Shown here: piece after piece, positions 45,640 through 60,000 of the stretch
How the letters are laid out: each line of letters begins with the position of its first letter
How positions within the stretch are numbered: the stretch's first letter is position 1
Assembly: GCF_965363235.1 (NCBI RefSeq)
Contig: NC_134840.1
Location: 93,570,416-93,634,415 of the forward strand
Length of the DNA stretch: 64,000 nt
Direction: 5' to 3'
Source: Mytilus galloprovincialis
Lineage: Eukaryota; Mollusca; Bivalvia; Mytilida; Mytilidae
Notes under the pieces: model-generated
What the model was told of the DNA's origin: nothing
Seen by the model: the letters and a program-made list of their open reading frames with translations, nothing else
The model's database searches: none
Program-made: the position numbers and the translations under genes

Positions 45640-45755
45640 AAGAAAAACAAAAACAGTGCAAACAGAACACACACAAAAAATAGTGCAAACAAAACAAAAA
45701 ACAGTACAAACAAAACACAAAAAAAAACATGCAATGCAAGCAGAACACACAAAAA
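45640..45755. repeat. Degenerate A/C-rich tandem repeat
   Basis: Four imperfect units of about 30 bp around AGTGCAAACA(A/G)AACACA. It creates the long low-complexity reverse frame across 45339-45785, which is not a gene. Confidence 0.6.
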
Positions 45756-47526
45756 AATAAGTGAGACGAACTGTATCATCAGCATTATGTAGTAAGTGCT
45801 TCGGTACTGCCGTGATATTTATAAATAACCTTTTTGAAATAGTCTGTTTAAGAAAATGAAATAATTAAGAAACTAAGGTTCCATATCCATCTGGTAAAGT
45901 TGACCTAAAATGAATTTGGGTAGTATTTTTAGCTTCCTTAGAGGTCTGCACAAGTTTCGGTACTTATAAATCCTTGGCTTTCGTTCTTTGTTTTGCTTTA
46001 AGCGTTTCAATATAGGTTGAAGATAAAAAGTGCTTCGGACGGATAGCACTTATAAAATGTTATTTTGAATTCTTTAACCTCTCTCTAATCAATAATCGTC
46101 AGTAACTTCATGTACGCTTGAAGAGTAAGCTATCTTGTTCAACTTGTGGTACCCTTAGTGTTGCTAATTTCGATGTAAAAATTCGTTGGTGACGCCGTAC
46201 TAAAAAAGGGTAGTAGTAAAGTAGCTGCTGTGTATTGGTGCATGTTTTTTGGCCCATGTTAAGTTATGGTCTTCTTTTTAAAAAAATGGGTGCTTGATTA
46301 AGTCCATAACCAGAAACAATTGATTTGATATATATATATATACATGCATAATTTTTTCGTTATGGGACCAATAAATCATGTTTTAATCCAATTTTTACAT
46401 ATATACATTTTTAATATCTTTAGCATGGCGCTTATTGTAAGAGATGCATGGCATTTTGTTAAATTCTTTCTGTTTTTCGCGTTCAACTGTTATTCATCAT
46501 TTATCAAGGTTTTTTTTAGATATAAATTGTACAATATGATCTAATGTTTGTCGGACAAGGGTATATAGTTACACTTTCATTTTTTAATTTGTGTATGTCA
46601 TTTATAACAAATCAATATTAAATATCTTTATTGTCATTTAAACACGTTGAATGTTCGAAACAGATTATTTATTCAACAAAAAACAAACATGAATTATTGT
46701 ATAAATACATAGAAATGAAGAGAAAAAAAAACAATCGCAAATTCAGCTGTTTCTGTCCCCATGCAGTTCTAATTGGAGCCGATTAATTTCACGTGATTTT
46801 TTAATTAAATTTAATATATTTTGCAACAGAAATATGCAATACATTTATCAAATGCATATATGGTTAAAACGTTTAGGTGCCTGCAGAAAAGTACAATAAC
46901 AAAATGATAATATATATCTTAGGTGCTTGTTAATTGAAATTTTGAAAAGATTTCCTGTTTTGAAAATAAAATATAAAATGGAAAGGCTACGCGGAAGGGA
47001 TTTGTCCACACTTAGCACGTGTCAGCTTGCGATCAAGATGTCAAAATTCGTCAATGGTGCTCTAAAACTTCTCCAATTTTATTTTTTATATATAATCCGT
47101 TACTTCATACCACCTAAGATAAACTTTGAGACCCTAAGGTATTAAATGTGTCAGTACCTATAATATTTTAACACGGTATAAATGGACGAGTAAAGTGGCT
47201 TGTAATAGCCCCATTGTTCCCTTTATTGGGTACACACGGTACAGTTAAGCTGACACTGTAACCTCAAATTGATTTTATTGTTTAATATTTTAGACATTTC
47301 TATAACTAAATCAGTGAGGATGTTTACATTGACAGTCAGCATATAGTTGTTTATTTTGTTCTCTTTCTGTCTTTTGTTGTGATCAATTAAGTTTAAACAA
47401 GCATAATGTTTAAGTATTAAACTATAATAACAATAACTGCTCCCTGGTTAGGCCTGAATCGTGGCTTTGCTCGTTTCTGGAGATGCAACATATGAAAAGA
47501 ACAATGAAATATAAACATAAACAAAC

Positions 47527-47600
47527 CATATGAAATACACTGCAAACATTCGAACGCAGTAACTAATCATATGAAATACACAGCAAACATTCGAACGCAG
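47527..47600. repeat. 41-bp tandem duplication
   Basis: CATATGAAATACAC(T/A)GCAAACATTCGAACGCAG occurs at 47527 and again at 47568 with one mismatch, so it is young. Confidence 0.85.
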
Positions 47601-47797
47601 ACGATGTTGAAATAGTGGGAGCAATGTAAATAAGAATGTTCGAAATCTGATTTTTTACAACTCTTCACTGTTTAGTATTTGAACAAGTTCAATTTTATTT
47701 ATTCGGATTACGGAAAGAGACTTGATAACACATATAATTTCTTCAATTTTGTAGCTTAAGAATATCATAATCATTATCATCAATTTTGATTCATTAA

Positions 47798-47844
47798 TTA
47801 ATAAATAAATATTTATTTTTATTTATTTATTAATTTATCTATTT

Positions 47845-47905
<61 letters not shown>

Positions 47906-47948
47906 TTTTATTTTATTTTATTTTTTTTTTATTTTAATTTTTATTTAT
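47798..47948. repeat. (ATTT)n microsatellite
   Basis: About 150 bp of ATTT units, partly degenerate, with longer T runs at the right end. Confidence 0.95.
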
Positions 47949-50900
47949 AACTCTTTTTTGATATTAAGATCAGATATAACTTCCTAATTTTCCTTTTTGC
48001 ATTGATGTTAATGATGATGGTAATGCAAAAAACAAAACAAAGGGGCGCCCACATTCGTGCAAAATTAGCATAATATTTTATTTTCCAAGACATTGTTTGC
48101 TTAATCAAATCATATACTCAATAACTGTCGAAATGTGATTTAAGAACATCATAATCCATTGCAATATGTTGAGTGAATGTTTATGAATTACTAAAATTAA
48201 ACTTAACAACCATTAAATTCTAAGTAACAGATGTCGTATCTCGCTCTAATCTCTTAAGAAGGTTTTTATCTTTTAATTATTGTTTATCATTTTATAACAC
48301 ATATTGAGATTTTTATTAAATTTTATCTTGTTGAAATCTACTGGTCAATATCTATAGTGATATTGGCAGAATTTTATACTCTTGCATGGTCATAAATATG
48401 AAAATATTGAATAATTCTGTGGGGTAATTTAATGTCTCGATCATTTAGTGAAACTACAGAAAGAATATAAGAATGTGTTTTTATAATATATCTCATATTT
48501 GGGTATTTTGAACTGCTAAAGACTCTTGTTCTCTATCCTTTTTGATGCCTTTTCTCTCTCGCATTGATAACAGATGGTTTTTTTTTGTTGTTGCATTTTA
48601 TCGCTTTCGTTTTCTTTCTTTTTAAAAAGAAACTTGACAAAACAAATTAAGACTGACACTCGTTTGCATGTTATAATTCCTTGTACAATTTATTTTAACA
48701 TACATTTTTATTTCAGTTGTATATTTCAATAAAATCGTGTTACAACACTTAGCCGTTATTGTTACTTTCTTCCGTTTTAACAGAAAATGTAACAGTTTCG
48801 CAAGTAAAGTGAAGTGTTGACACTTTGTCCTTGGTGTTAAATCAAGCCCAAAGCTTCATAACGGTTTCCTATCTATAATGTTTTAACAGACTTCTAAAAA
48901 AATAAATGCATGCAATAAAGTTCAATCCATGTTAGGCAATCTAAATTGTTTGACAATAAAACTTGTTTTTCGACACAAACTGAAAAAGCATGTCCTTCAT
49001 AACCTATCCTTTAAAATGTTCTATGGACTTCTATTGCTCAATCCCAGGTGCTTATGTTTTGTAATTTCACCTAAATTTGTTGCCAAGGATACGTCTTAAT
49101 TTTAAAAAGGAATGGAAAATAACAAGAATTGTAGAAACGAAGGAATACCTGAAAGTTTTGGGCATTGTTATTAGTCCTTGGCCAGGTGTGCTTTGCTATT
49201 GTTATATCTGGGTGGTATTTGGACACATCAATTTGTATGCCATAATCACATGACGTGATGTAAAATGTCATTCATACTCCACCAACAAACATACGTATCG
49301 GAGACTTTTTTTTATAATGTTAACGTGATTGACAAGAATCCCATTAGCAACTTGAATGTACAAAAATTCGAACAAAATACTATTCTGTCTTCATAAGTCT
49401 TGGGTAAACAGTAAATTAGATTTTTCTATCTCAAAACTAAGTGTCTGAGGATAGGGGGATAGTGTCTGACACCAGCATAGAAGGATGATCTAAGACTATG
49501 TAAACAGTTGATGACATCGGACTTGTGGCTGAGGTTCAAATTAACAATTTTATTTATAAATAATGAATATGGGACTAATTTGTTTCTTTTTAGTTTAGTT
49601 ATGGCACGTGAACTTTAAAATCTCTTTACTGGAGAGCTGTGGACCGGGCTTTGGAACCAATTCTATATGCGTGCCATCATATGCTGACGGATGGCATAGT
49701 TGCTTTGTATAAACCAATAAGATTTTCCTGTGTTAGATTGTATATATTTTTTGTATTTTGTTTCAGCTAAAGAGATTTACGTCTACTACAGTTGAACGTT
49801 TTGGGAGGGAAATTCTTTATCACATAAATCTTCTATAGCTGAAACTGTTTGAAAATTGGGGGGGGGGGAATATGTGCTAATATGTATGTTGGAGCTAACC
49901 CTTTTATATCTACGAGTAAAACAACACAAACAAACAAGCTGTCAACAAATCTCTCTTTTTACTTTTTGTTTACTCAGGGTTTCGAATATTAGGTATACAA
50001 ACAAGATGGCCTCAGAAAACTGTTTTCCTGTATGTTTACCAAGTTTGAATGACTGTTTACCTTACTGTTTGACTATGATTATAGTGGTGTTAATAACTTT
50101 CTCTCTTTCTTTCTTTCTTTCTCTCTCTTTGACTTTCTCTTTTCTATCTCCCATAGATGTTCGATGCATGTTTTTTCAAGAGAAGTTGATTTTTATTTGT
50201 TTGCCTACGAAACCTTTTCAAACTAAATTAATGATTGGGACCAATAAAAAACATATAACAGGAACTCATATTCTGAAATTTATTCATTTCAGTGAATCTT
50301 CATTGACGTGTAAAAATCACATCGTCCTACAATCAGATTACCTGTACATCAGGGACCGCAGGTAAACGGCGTGATTTTTCATTATCGTCTGCTCGATGGC
50401 ATACGTTTCATTTGTTCCATCCCAAGGGTTTATCGGCACTTGTAGAAATATGCTTCATGACAATTTTATATTAAGTAAATTTCATTTATTAAAACTCTCT
50501 AGAGAGGTACCGAGAAGAAGTTGCAATAATCTACCTGTCTATATTCCTCCTATTTCGGCATCTCTCTTTGAAGTTCTTAATTGCATTTGTCACAATCATC
50601 AGATCGTACTTTTGTTGATTAAAAGTTATAATAAAAGTGATGCGAAAGCAATAATGCATAATAATTGTTAAAAAAGCACGTTATATTATCAGGATAAATA
50701 AATACTGCTTTGCACTAATTGCCCAAATGCTGTCTGCTTTTGTTTATTTTTACGGTGTTTGGACATCGTTTAGAACATTGCATTGTGTGTTAATTTCTGC
50801 TGTAAAATAAAGAAAATTTACCACATAAGTGGTGATTAATAAAGATAAAAGAAGGGGGATTTATAACAACCCTCATAAAGAAATTGACTAGTTTATAGAT

Positions 50901-52530
50901 GCCGACTAATTAACACTGTGAAGATAAGTAGGACTGGTATGTGTATATCTGTAACACAGGTGTGTGTTTATATTTGGCACCTTTACTGGTTCTGGGAACT
51001 TTGTTGTGCCCCTTTGTTTCAAGTTCTTATTTATTGTTTGTTTAAAGTTATAGAATTTATTTAAAGGAATGCAATTCTTATGCAAAGAAATCAAGAAAAT
51101 GAATTCAAAGCAACTTTAATAATTAAAATGACTGTGTCTAGTGTGCAGATATGTCTTGGTGACTTCATATAGTTTCCCCAAACCATTGAAGTACTAGTAC
51201 TATTTTCAATATAATACTTCTTCGGTCAAAAATGACGGTTATTTTTGAATTTCTGTTAAAAAAAAAGAAAAAAGAAAAAAAGGATACGTATTTAAAAAAA
51301 AAAAGAATAGAAAAATTTACAAATATATTAGAAAAAATAACTTCTTTTTAATTCTTAAATAATCTTTAAGGAGATTGGAATATTAGATATATGCTGATTA
51401 ATATATTGCCCCCCCCCCCTTTTTTTAAACTACCCGGTGTATTTTTGATTATATCATTCTTTGGCAATTTACATATTTATTCGTTCTGAAAATCTCAGCA
51501 ATGAAATCCTCTAAACAAAATCAGTTTAGTTCCAGGACAATTTACCAATATTTCTGGGAAAACTGTGACAATCAAAAATGATGGAAGACCTATAATTTTT
51601 GCTTTATTTGGAATGTAAATGAATTTAACTGACAAGATAAGAGCGTAGCACCTGGACAATCTACAAGGCTACCTAGAAACCGTTTCATCAAGTTCTAATT
51701 GATTACAATATTTCATAAATGATCAGATTAGAATAAAAGCCTTTTCCGTACCATAATGCTCTCGGCCTTCATTTATATTTTTAATCGGAAATCGTTTGCA
51801 TTGAGTAAAAAAGTGTATTAAATTACTCTTTTACACTGTATTAAAATCCTAGAGATGAAATTTTACATGTTAATTGACTAATGAATTAATTAAATCATTA
51901 ACTAGCTCCCGTGCGGTAACTTATATTTTTTCGTAAATTGCCCTAAAGAAACCTACCTGTGCTTATCATATTTTTATCATTGTTTTATTGAAAACGTCAG
52001 GGAAATTTCACTTTTTATATTTTTCTTATCGTTAAATTATTTACTGATGATCAAATTTTATTTTTTTATTGATGAATACAATATTTTATCAAGGTGTTAA
52101 AGTTGTAAAACCCTTGTGTCCGAACCATAAAAGGTAAATTCTGCATAATCCCAGGTGCAGCACTTGAAATGTTTAACAATCACATTCAATTTATTGATAA
52201 GCGATGAGTAAACTGATAGATTAACATGATATTAAAAAAAACTATTTACAACAATTAAAATAAACTTTGTAACAATTAAAATCTATAATTCTACTTATAA
52301 AAATAATTCATTAAAGAATAAGTAAATTCACCTTACTCAAACCAAATATTTAATTAAAATTTTTTGTCTATAGAAAATATACAATTCAAAAAATTTGAAG
52401 CGATTTTAGTACTTTTTGAATTTTATTTTTTAGCATCGGTTAAACAAAAATATACTTTACCTGAACAAAGATTGGTCGCGAGACATTGTTAATATTTTTC
52501 CACTAAAATAGATGATGGACATTTTCGAGT

Positions 52531-52680
52531 GATAAGAACCAATATAGAGTTCAATAAGTGGGCGGGGCTTATAACGTTCCTCTATAACAGTTGACACTTA
52601 TCAACTAATTTGCATAAGTGGGCGTTGTGGAAATTTGACTAGAACCAGGTATATTTACCCAGGGTCAATTCAGTTTACAG
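52531..52680 (+). promoter_or_regulatory. Candidate FoxA proximal promoter
   Basis: Within 190 bp of the start codon lie two TGATAAG GATA-factor sites (plus strand at 52530-52536, minus strand at 52597-52603), two direct copies of ATAAGTGGGCG exactly 60 bp apart (52554-52564 and 52614-52624; the first continues into a GGGCGGGGC GC box), and a TATATTTA string at 52650-52657 followed by TTCAGTTT at 52669-52676. Transcription could begin near 52672. GATA and Fox factors cooperate in endoderm in many animals; that these sites are used is inference. Confidence 0.4.
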
Positions 52681-52719
52681 ATATAACCAAGAGTGTTTTA
52701 CAACTATTTGTTGGTAATT

Positions 52720-53943
52720 ATGTACGAGAAACAAAGTTTGGATTGCCCGCAGTCGGGAGACTATTTGACAATGTTGTCAACTAAGTCTCCATACGACCCC
52801 AGTTGCAGCAGTGGATATACTATGACATCTATGCCGAATATGAACAGTTATGGGACAATGGGATCTATGGCTATGAGCAATATGAACTATTCTCCTCCGA
52901 ACATGGGAGGTATGCCGCCACAAGCAATGTCCAGCATGGGTATGGGTATGCATGCAGCATCCATGCCACCCGGTATGAATTCTATGAATTCAATTGCTTC
53001 AGTGAATGGAATGGGAAGTCTACCACCAATGAATGGCATGTCGAGCCCTATGAGAATGGAATCGTTTAACAGGGCCCAGGCTATTAACAGGGCACGGGAC
53101 AAAACGTATCGCAGAAGTTATACACATGCAAAGCCGCCATATTCTTACATATCACTTATCACTATGGCTATTCAACAGTCACCGAACAAAATGTGTACGC
53201 TTAGTGAAATATACCAGTTTATTATGGACTTATTTCCGTTTTACCGTCAGAATCAACAAAGATGGCAGAATTCTATCAGACATAGTTTATCTTTTAATGA
53301 CTGTTTTGTTAAAGTTCCGAGAACACCCGACCGTCCTGGAAAAGGCAGCTACTGGGCTCTTCATCCCGACTCCGGTAATATGTTCGAAAATGGATGTTAC
53401 CTACGACGACAGAAACGCTTCAAATGTGTAAAGAAAGAAATGATGAGGCAGTCATGTTCCGGAGATGACGATGATAGTTGTAAGTCACCCGACAGTAGAG
53501 ATGGATGTTCCCCATCACCGCCACCACCACCACCACAAAATCACGTGCCGTCAGGACATGAGATTCCGGAAACTAAATCGGAACCATTAAGTAATGAACA
53601 CAGTGCGCCAACACCCGTCCAGCAACATGAACGCCACGATATGACCCCGAACATTCGACATATGCAGCATGATATAGTTTCGCAGGGTTACAATCACCCC
53701 GCTGGTCATCCCGCCGGACACTTAAATCATCCTCACTCATTTAATCATCCGTTCTCTATAAATAGTTTAATCACAGACAGTGCCAAAATGGACATGAAAA
53801 TGTACGAAATGCAGGGATACGGAGGTTACAATCCCCATGCTATGGCGCTACCGCCAATGTCTAAAGACTTATCACATATGCCAGTACCGGACAATAATGG
53901 CTATTACAAAACATATGCACCTCATAGTGTTGGTAGTTTATAG
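52720..53943 (+). CDS. FoxA: FoxA (HNF3) forkhead transcription factor
   Basis: A 407-residue, single-exon FoxA protein, a pioneer transcription factor that opens chromatin and drives endoderm, foregut and axial development across animals. The first 125 residues are rich in Met, Gly, Ser and Asn ([16 protein letters not shown]), as in FoxA N-terminal activation regions. [13 protein letters not shown] leads into the forkhead domain (about 138-235) with recognition helix [15 protein letters not shown] (His188 contacts DNA) and [17 protein letters not shown], diagnostic for FoxA. After an acidic, proline-rich linker (SPPPPPP) come the conserved C-terminal motifs HPFSINSLI (343-351; an EH1-like Groucho/TLE-binding motif) and [14 protein letters not shown] (357-370). 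The start is the ATG at 52720 (A at -3); frame extends upstream to a GTG, which eukaryotes do not normally use. TAG at 53941-53943. No neighbour gene lies within 10 kb downstream or nearly 40 kb upstream in this window. Confidence 0.97.
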   Translation: MYEKQSLDCPQSGDYLTMLSTKSPYDPSCSSGYTMTSMPNMNSYGTMGSMAMSNMNYSPPNMGGMPPQAMSSMGMGMHAASMPPGMNSMNSIASVNGMGSLPPMNGMSSPMRMESFNRAQAINRARDKTYRRSYTHAKPPYSYISLITMAIQQSPNKMCTLSEIYQFIMDLFPFYRQNQQRWQNSIRHSLSFNDCFVKVPRTPDRPGKGSYWALHPDSGNMFENGCYLRRQKRFKCVKKEMMRQSCSGDDDDSCKSPDSRDGCSPSPPPPPPQNHVPSGHEIPETKSEPLSNEHSAPTPVQQHERHDMTPNIRHMQHDIVSQGYNHPAGHPAGHLNHPHSFNHPFSINSLITDSAKMDMKMYEMQGYGGYNPHAMALPPMSKDLSHMPVPDNNGYYKTYAPHSVGSL

Positions 53944-54412
53944 AGAAAAACATTCAATTTTATAGCTGTAAACCAAAGATTTATCAATAATTTGTGTTCT
54001 GCGTTAGCGATGTGTGCTTCGTGTTTTTTCTTGAACATAGCGAGCCGCCGGTGAACAAAAGTTTGTATATTTTTGCTTTTTGTCCTTTAAGAAGTAGAGG
54101 AACTATTCAGAGACAAAAGAGATAGAGTGCTTTTTCTCTTAACTATAAATAACTATTTGATGGAAAAGTGATATTTTTATTAATGTAGAAAATGATATTA
54201 TTTATTGAACAGTACACAGAATATCGTTTCGTAAGTTATTTTGTAAAATTATTAAATGTAGAAAAAGATATTTTCATGTAGATGTTGAAATATATTATTG
54301 AAACTTGATTGCTATTTATTTATTTGAAACAAACTCATATATATATCAAGTTGGGAAGATATGGAAATATTTCTTGAAGACTACAGAGAAATTAAAACGT
54401 TTTGATAAAGAA

Positions 54413-54418
54413 AATAAA
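54413..54418 (+). promoter_or_regulatory. FoxA polyadenylation signal
   Basis: AATAAA about 470 bases after the stop is the first strong hexamer after the coding region, implying a 3' UTR of about 0.5 kb. The UTR is AT-rich. Confidence 0.45.
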
Positions 54419-57002
54419 TAATAACTTTATTCGAAATTATATTTCGTAGGTTATTGATAAAAAGATTGAATAGAAAGGAAATTATCATTGGGAATTTATC
54501 TGTTAACTTCCTGTTTACAAATTATTTCAAATTTTACAACTTTAGAAATATTTCAATTTCTTTCCACCGAAAAACTTCACAGAATGGCGCCACTTTGTGT
54601 GAATCCAAGCTATGTCCAAGGCCTATCTATCCACGCTACGATTTGTCATGTACCCGTCCGTAATATCAGTTACTGGCGACTAGCGGGATATCGTTGCTAC
54701 GCACACTAAGACGTTTGATATTTTATCTCCGTTAGAAGGAGATAGGAGTTTCGTCATTAATTCACGTACCTGCCACAAGTTTTAAATTTAATCATTTTGT
54801 TGTTAAAAAACGGGAAAATATTTTCGTCTTATTCAACATCTCCCACTTAAGAGAAAGCAAACTCTGTCATACTTCTATTTCCATTCGGAAAAAGGTATTT
54901 GATATGTTTTGAATTTTCGACAATACAAGAAATTTCTTTCCAATTAGATAAGTATTTTCTCACATCTGCATCGGAACATAGGGCCTTTACCATTAGTTTT
55001 AAGCTGTTTTAATGTACTGTTTACTTTAAAATTACTTAAGTTGCCGTACACCTGGTCAAACTGTAGAAGTATACATAGAAAAAACTAACTTCAGGGTACT
55101 ATGGGCGGATTTTCGGTCTTTACTTAGATTTTACAGGTGTTGAATGTATAAAATGAGGTGTGATTAGGTGAAAGTTTTTGTATGTGTTATACTTTAATGT
55201 TGTCAAAACTATCATTCTTCTTTTAAATGACATTGGAAATTTAATCATTTATTTGACAATAAAATAATTCTCTAATTTCACGATGTTTATATTAAAATTT
55301 AAACTTTAACCACGATGAGAAACCGATTTTTTCTGTGACTTAAAATTTCTTAAAGAAATATTTATAAAAATCTAAACATGTTTTATTTTGATATAATGTT
55401 ACAGGAAATTGTAGCTCCAATCCTGATTAAGTGAAAAGCAACTTTTTATTTTTATAGAAACAAAATTCTTGTTTTGATTCTATTTTATTCAGAAGTTCGA
55501 TTATTAATTCAAATATGGACAGTGTTAAAATACAATTTTGTATAAACTAAATTTTGAAGATATTCAATTTTTTTTTACTGAATATTGCATATATAATAAT
55601 TTAATTTCAAACTAGATCTACCAGTAAGAAAATGAAACAGCAAATAAAAACAAAAATCTCGAAGCGGTTACATAAATGAATATATTTTCAGTTTCATGCA
55701 CTTTTAAAAAATTAAGATATTATTTAAACTGAAAATTGATTCTCTCAAATTTCAAAATATGGATTTATAAAGCTTAATTCACAACAGTTTTGCATTTTAA
55801 AAATATCAATTTTATAAGCGATTATTTTACCATGTAAATGTAAATTAAAATTTTCTAAGTAATTTGATAGATAGGTTGACATTGATATTTCAATCCTTGT
55901 ATGCAGTTCACAATGGAAATGTAACTGTATACACTTATACAAATCTCAATATGATTATAAGAAATGCTGCATTGATGACGTAGCAACACAGCTACACAAA
56001 CAAAAAACCAAGATATATCTATATTTCAACATGCAATCTTCAACAAAAAAACTATTATGATTTCCAGAGACTGGTTTCGAGATGGGTTTTTTTCTCGTTT
56101 GTCATTTGGTTTTCTATATTTTGAAGATACGCGTTGTTTGTGTTTCCGTCCTACATTGTAGTTGGAAAAAAATGTTTTTTACTCTAGAGGTGTTTGTTTG
56201 TGGCATTGTTGATTTGTTTCCTTTTCATTCGTGTATTCCTCAATATGTCTGAAGATGGAGTGTATTATATTATTTTAAAAGGGAAATGCAAACAGTAAGA
56301 CGTCGGTGGCTGCTATGTATCGAATGCTGCAATTATAAAAAGAAATTGTCTGAAATTGATAACGTACATACGAAATTCAGACAACTAAGAATAATATTCT
56401 AAAACAACACTAATCAGAAAAGGGATATACATGTACAATAACAAAAATGAACTACGAAATGATATATAATTATTAAATACATCATATCCAACTACAAAAA
56501 TAAGTCAAAGACTTTAGAACACATTCAAGTTTATTCATTTACTATACCTGACGAAAATTCATGTAACAAAGAACAATTAGCAAGACTAAGTCTATAAGAA
56601 AAATGTGTAATACAAAATTTGTGTATGTGTCTTATGTTTGTTTTTGTCGTTGGGTTGCTGACTTATTGTCGTATTCTTACATTTTTCAATTCTTGTTTTG
56701 ATTCTATTTCATCGTGTCTATGTTATTGTCGCGTTTGTAGATACAGCATGTTTACAAGGACCATTCCGGACTCGTACATGTTATAGATAGGGACAAATCT
56801 GGACCCAATCCTTTTCACAGATTACCACAATTTCTGTTCTTTATAGTTGTGCCCGTCACTAATAAGATAACGTTAAATTTATTGACATTTTACAACTAAT
56901 GGTCATTGTATCTGATAAATAAATGCAAGATAATCTCACGGGGTCCAAATCATGACAACGTTCAAAAGGACATAATGCTAGCCAAAAAATAAAAATATAA
57001 AA
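54419..57002. other. Non-coding DNA downstream of FoxA
   Basis: AT-rich, no dispersed repeat recognised. A short frame near 54580-54710 (MAPLCVNPSYVQ) has unusual composition for the area but no recognisable domain or partner exon. Confidence 0.35.
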
Positions 57003-57070
57003 TCTTAAATTGAGAATTGAAATGGGGAATATGTCAAAGAGACAACAAACCATCCAAAGAACAGACATCA
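57003..57070 (+). repeat. Family A fragment
   Basis: TTGAGAATTGAAATGGGGAA, TATGTCAAAGAGACAACAAA match the 2685-2822 copy; only the first 70 bases are present. Confidence 0.6.
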
Positions 57071-60000
57071 AGTATGATCAAAATAGTCAGATAACTAAAT
57101 TGTTGTTTTTATTCATGATGCCTAAGTTTTCAAGTTTCAAGATCTAAATTGTCTCAATATTATAAAATGAAATCAAATTACACTTGCATCTTGCTGTTTT
57201 ATGGTCATATAAAAAAGTTAGGCTGTATAAAGAAAAACACAAAACAAAATACATTAATCCTTGAATATGACATCACGAGAAGATGACGGAGCACGAACAT
57301 AAGTTTCAGTGAGAGTTAGAAAATTCTATACTGCATATTATGAAGGAATTGTATATTTAGATATTTAATTCCTTGATATAATATGCAAAATGTCTTTACA
57401 AAATTTTCAAAAGTAAAAGAAAAGTAGTACCAATATCGGAATCAACTATCAAAACTTCCGGCCTTCCATTTCTCCATTATATATTAGTTATATAAAGGTA
57501 TATGGTTAAACACTTTGACAGTTTGGTTGCATCACTCAGTCACGTTTTTGTTGTAGAAATTTTGGTCAGGCGTTCCCTTATATTAAAGTTAAGAAGAAAA
57601 CAAAGATATACCATGACAACGGCCATTTTTACTTCTCCTGTATTTATATTTTCATACTGAAGTTTTAGCTAGTAATCATCATACAAACTGATTGCGAAAT
57701 TCATATTAAATGCTGTCGCATTACTTTTAATTTTTGAAGGGTTCAAAATCTGGAACATTGAATTGAAAATCAATTGACGTGTTTCTGAACAGGTTTTATT
57801 CCAGGTATAGAACATTCATCAATAATGACATTCTAGAGAATAAAAATTTCATTCAAAAACTTTGTAGTTTAAAAATCGAAAAGGATTTTTTTTAGATCCC
57901 AAAATTAAGACATGATAATGATTTAGGTGTTGGTACATATATATTGACGATTTATCCTCTCTTTTTTTTTTTTAAATTGCATGATTAATAACGCTTATGT
58001 CCCATATTTTACACTGCGTGGGAACAGCTTCAAAATGATTAATATAAAAAGGCGTGTAATACTTCAAAAATGGCAAAGCTGAAAGGAGTTATAACACGGT
58101 TATTTATAAAAAAAAAATGAAAATGGATTCTCGAACATTCTCTGCAATTTGTAACATTCATCAGAGGCAACACACAAGGAATACAAAATCTCCCAATTTC
58201 TGTTCTTTTTTTTTCTTCAAAACAATTATTTTGACCTTCAAGTGGTGCCGATAGAATTGACATCAGTTCCGGTTATGTATGTGTTTTTCATATGTAACCG
58301 GAAGTGATTTTTTTAGATGAGGTTAGGATGTGTTTCTAAAATGCTTTTTGGATTGTAATTTTTTTTTTCTTATATATCATTTATTGATATCATAATACGG
58401 TTGAACATACTGTCATTTAAAGAGAAATAAGATACCAAGCGACAAACAAAAACAATAAGTCATACGGAGACAGGCAACACCGTGAAGAAGAAGAAAAAAG
58501 AACACCGGAACCATCAAAAGAAAGGGACGTCCTTGTTTCTCACTTTCGGCCAAAATTGCAGGATTTCCCTATTTTGTTCTATTGGTTTTATAATACTTAA
58601 AACCATTTTTTATCGTCAACATACACCCGGATAAAGCGAAGACTGTCGTTAGGAAGTATAGCTTGTCGTATACCCGTATAGAGCACATCTTTGGGTGTTT
58701 AGACTGTGCAATTTAACTGAGTTTTCATTATGTAAATATAGTTTTTTTCACGGAAGCATTCCATATAATATTCAAACATTTATGTATACATTAGAATGAT
58801 CTGTGTATATATAATTTGTGTTTGCATGTTTAATATGATTGTGTGAACAAGATATCGTTGTATTTGTATTTAGTTTAAAATATCTTTTCTGTTGACGTTT
58901 TGATTTTCACCTGTTTAAGACAGCTAAACATTGTAAATCAAATGAGAAAACTTTGCACAAACTGTTTTTGTATTTATTCTATCTTATCTGTTCAGAGCAC
59001 ACATCTCACTGTTTATATGTATAATTTAACTTGGATTAATAGCAAAAAGTCAATAATTTCGCGTGACGAGTATTTGTTAACTAGAATACACAAAAACGGC
59101 GATAATTCTGTGGATTTAGGGAATAGGAGCAAACATTTTACAACAGAATAACCGTCAAAGGTCATATTGAAGCAATCTTAAATAAATTTGTTGTTTCGAT
59201 AAAAAATAGACAAATTAATAATTTGCGATATGATGAAACAGCTTGGTGCAAACAGCCCTTGAAACCCTATGTACATAACAACGTGAAGATTTTCAGTATT
59301 TACAATAGACAAACAATCAGAGAAGCACATTACTAGAAGTACGCTTGTGTCAATCGTGTAATCTCGAACTTCATCAATTAATATTTTAAGGTTAGCAGAG
59401 TGGCTCTACCACGTCATATTGAATAGACAAAACGTTTCAGGAACGACGATGGCACGAGTTCCGTTTTACGCTAACATTGTGCATGATATTGGAATCATTT
59501 TATAATCGGATGAAGCTATTCTATTTTTACATAATAAATCTGCGGCGGATAGAACGAACAGAATAGTCGTAAAATCTTTTTGTGTGTTTTTCTGTTATGT
59601 TCTTAAAATGTATTTTACCGTCAGCCATGTTGTTTCATTGAGACTTGTGATTCATTTGGGAAGGATTTATTTAATCATGAAAAAGGGATAAAAATCACGT
59701 TATAGACCAAGCCTGAGAAAATTTTAAAATTTCTATTTTTGTGAAGTTTGAACTCGTTTATATCTGTGTACTTTAGACGGAGTATTAACTAATTTACAAC
59801 ATGGACTTCAGCCGGGTGGTTCTGTAATCTCAGTCTACGTTAAGATAGCAGTAAAACTTTGCTCTCGTGATAAATCTTTACTGATAATGTCTTCCTCCTA
59901 TAATACCGCTGTTTAGATTTTGTCCCAATTTTCTCCATTTAAATCCGTTTGAACGTTATACTGGCCCTTCCCTGGGTAATAAATTCATTGCTATACCCTT

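Larger units (their letters stand above)
45756..52500. other. Repeat-poor non-coding DNA upstream of FoxA
   Basis: Apart from the small tandem arrays listed separately there are no dispersed repeats and no supported coding exon in nearly 7 kb. A CT-rich microsatellite is at about 50098-50150 and a C run at about 51410. Confidence 0.4.

Noticed and set aside
45339-45785. 148-codon reverse frame rich in Leu, Phe and Val
   Set aside because: It is a translation of the degenerate A/C-rich tandem repeat and part of a family E copy.
49856-50365. 169-codon open frame with a hydrophobic segment
   Set aside because: It lacks a proper ATG start near its beginning, and the hydrophobic segment is produced by a CT-rich microsatellite (about 50098-50150).
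52693-52719. Upstream extension of the FoxA frame to a GTG codon
   Set aside because: It adds nine residues unlike any FoxA N-terminus and needs a non-ATG start; the ATG at 52720 has A at -3 and begins the typical Tyr/Ser/Met-rich N-terminus.
54580-54710. Small exon downstream of FoxA
   Set aside because: The frame is short, lacks convincing splice sites and has no recognisable similarity.
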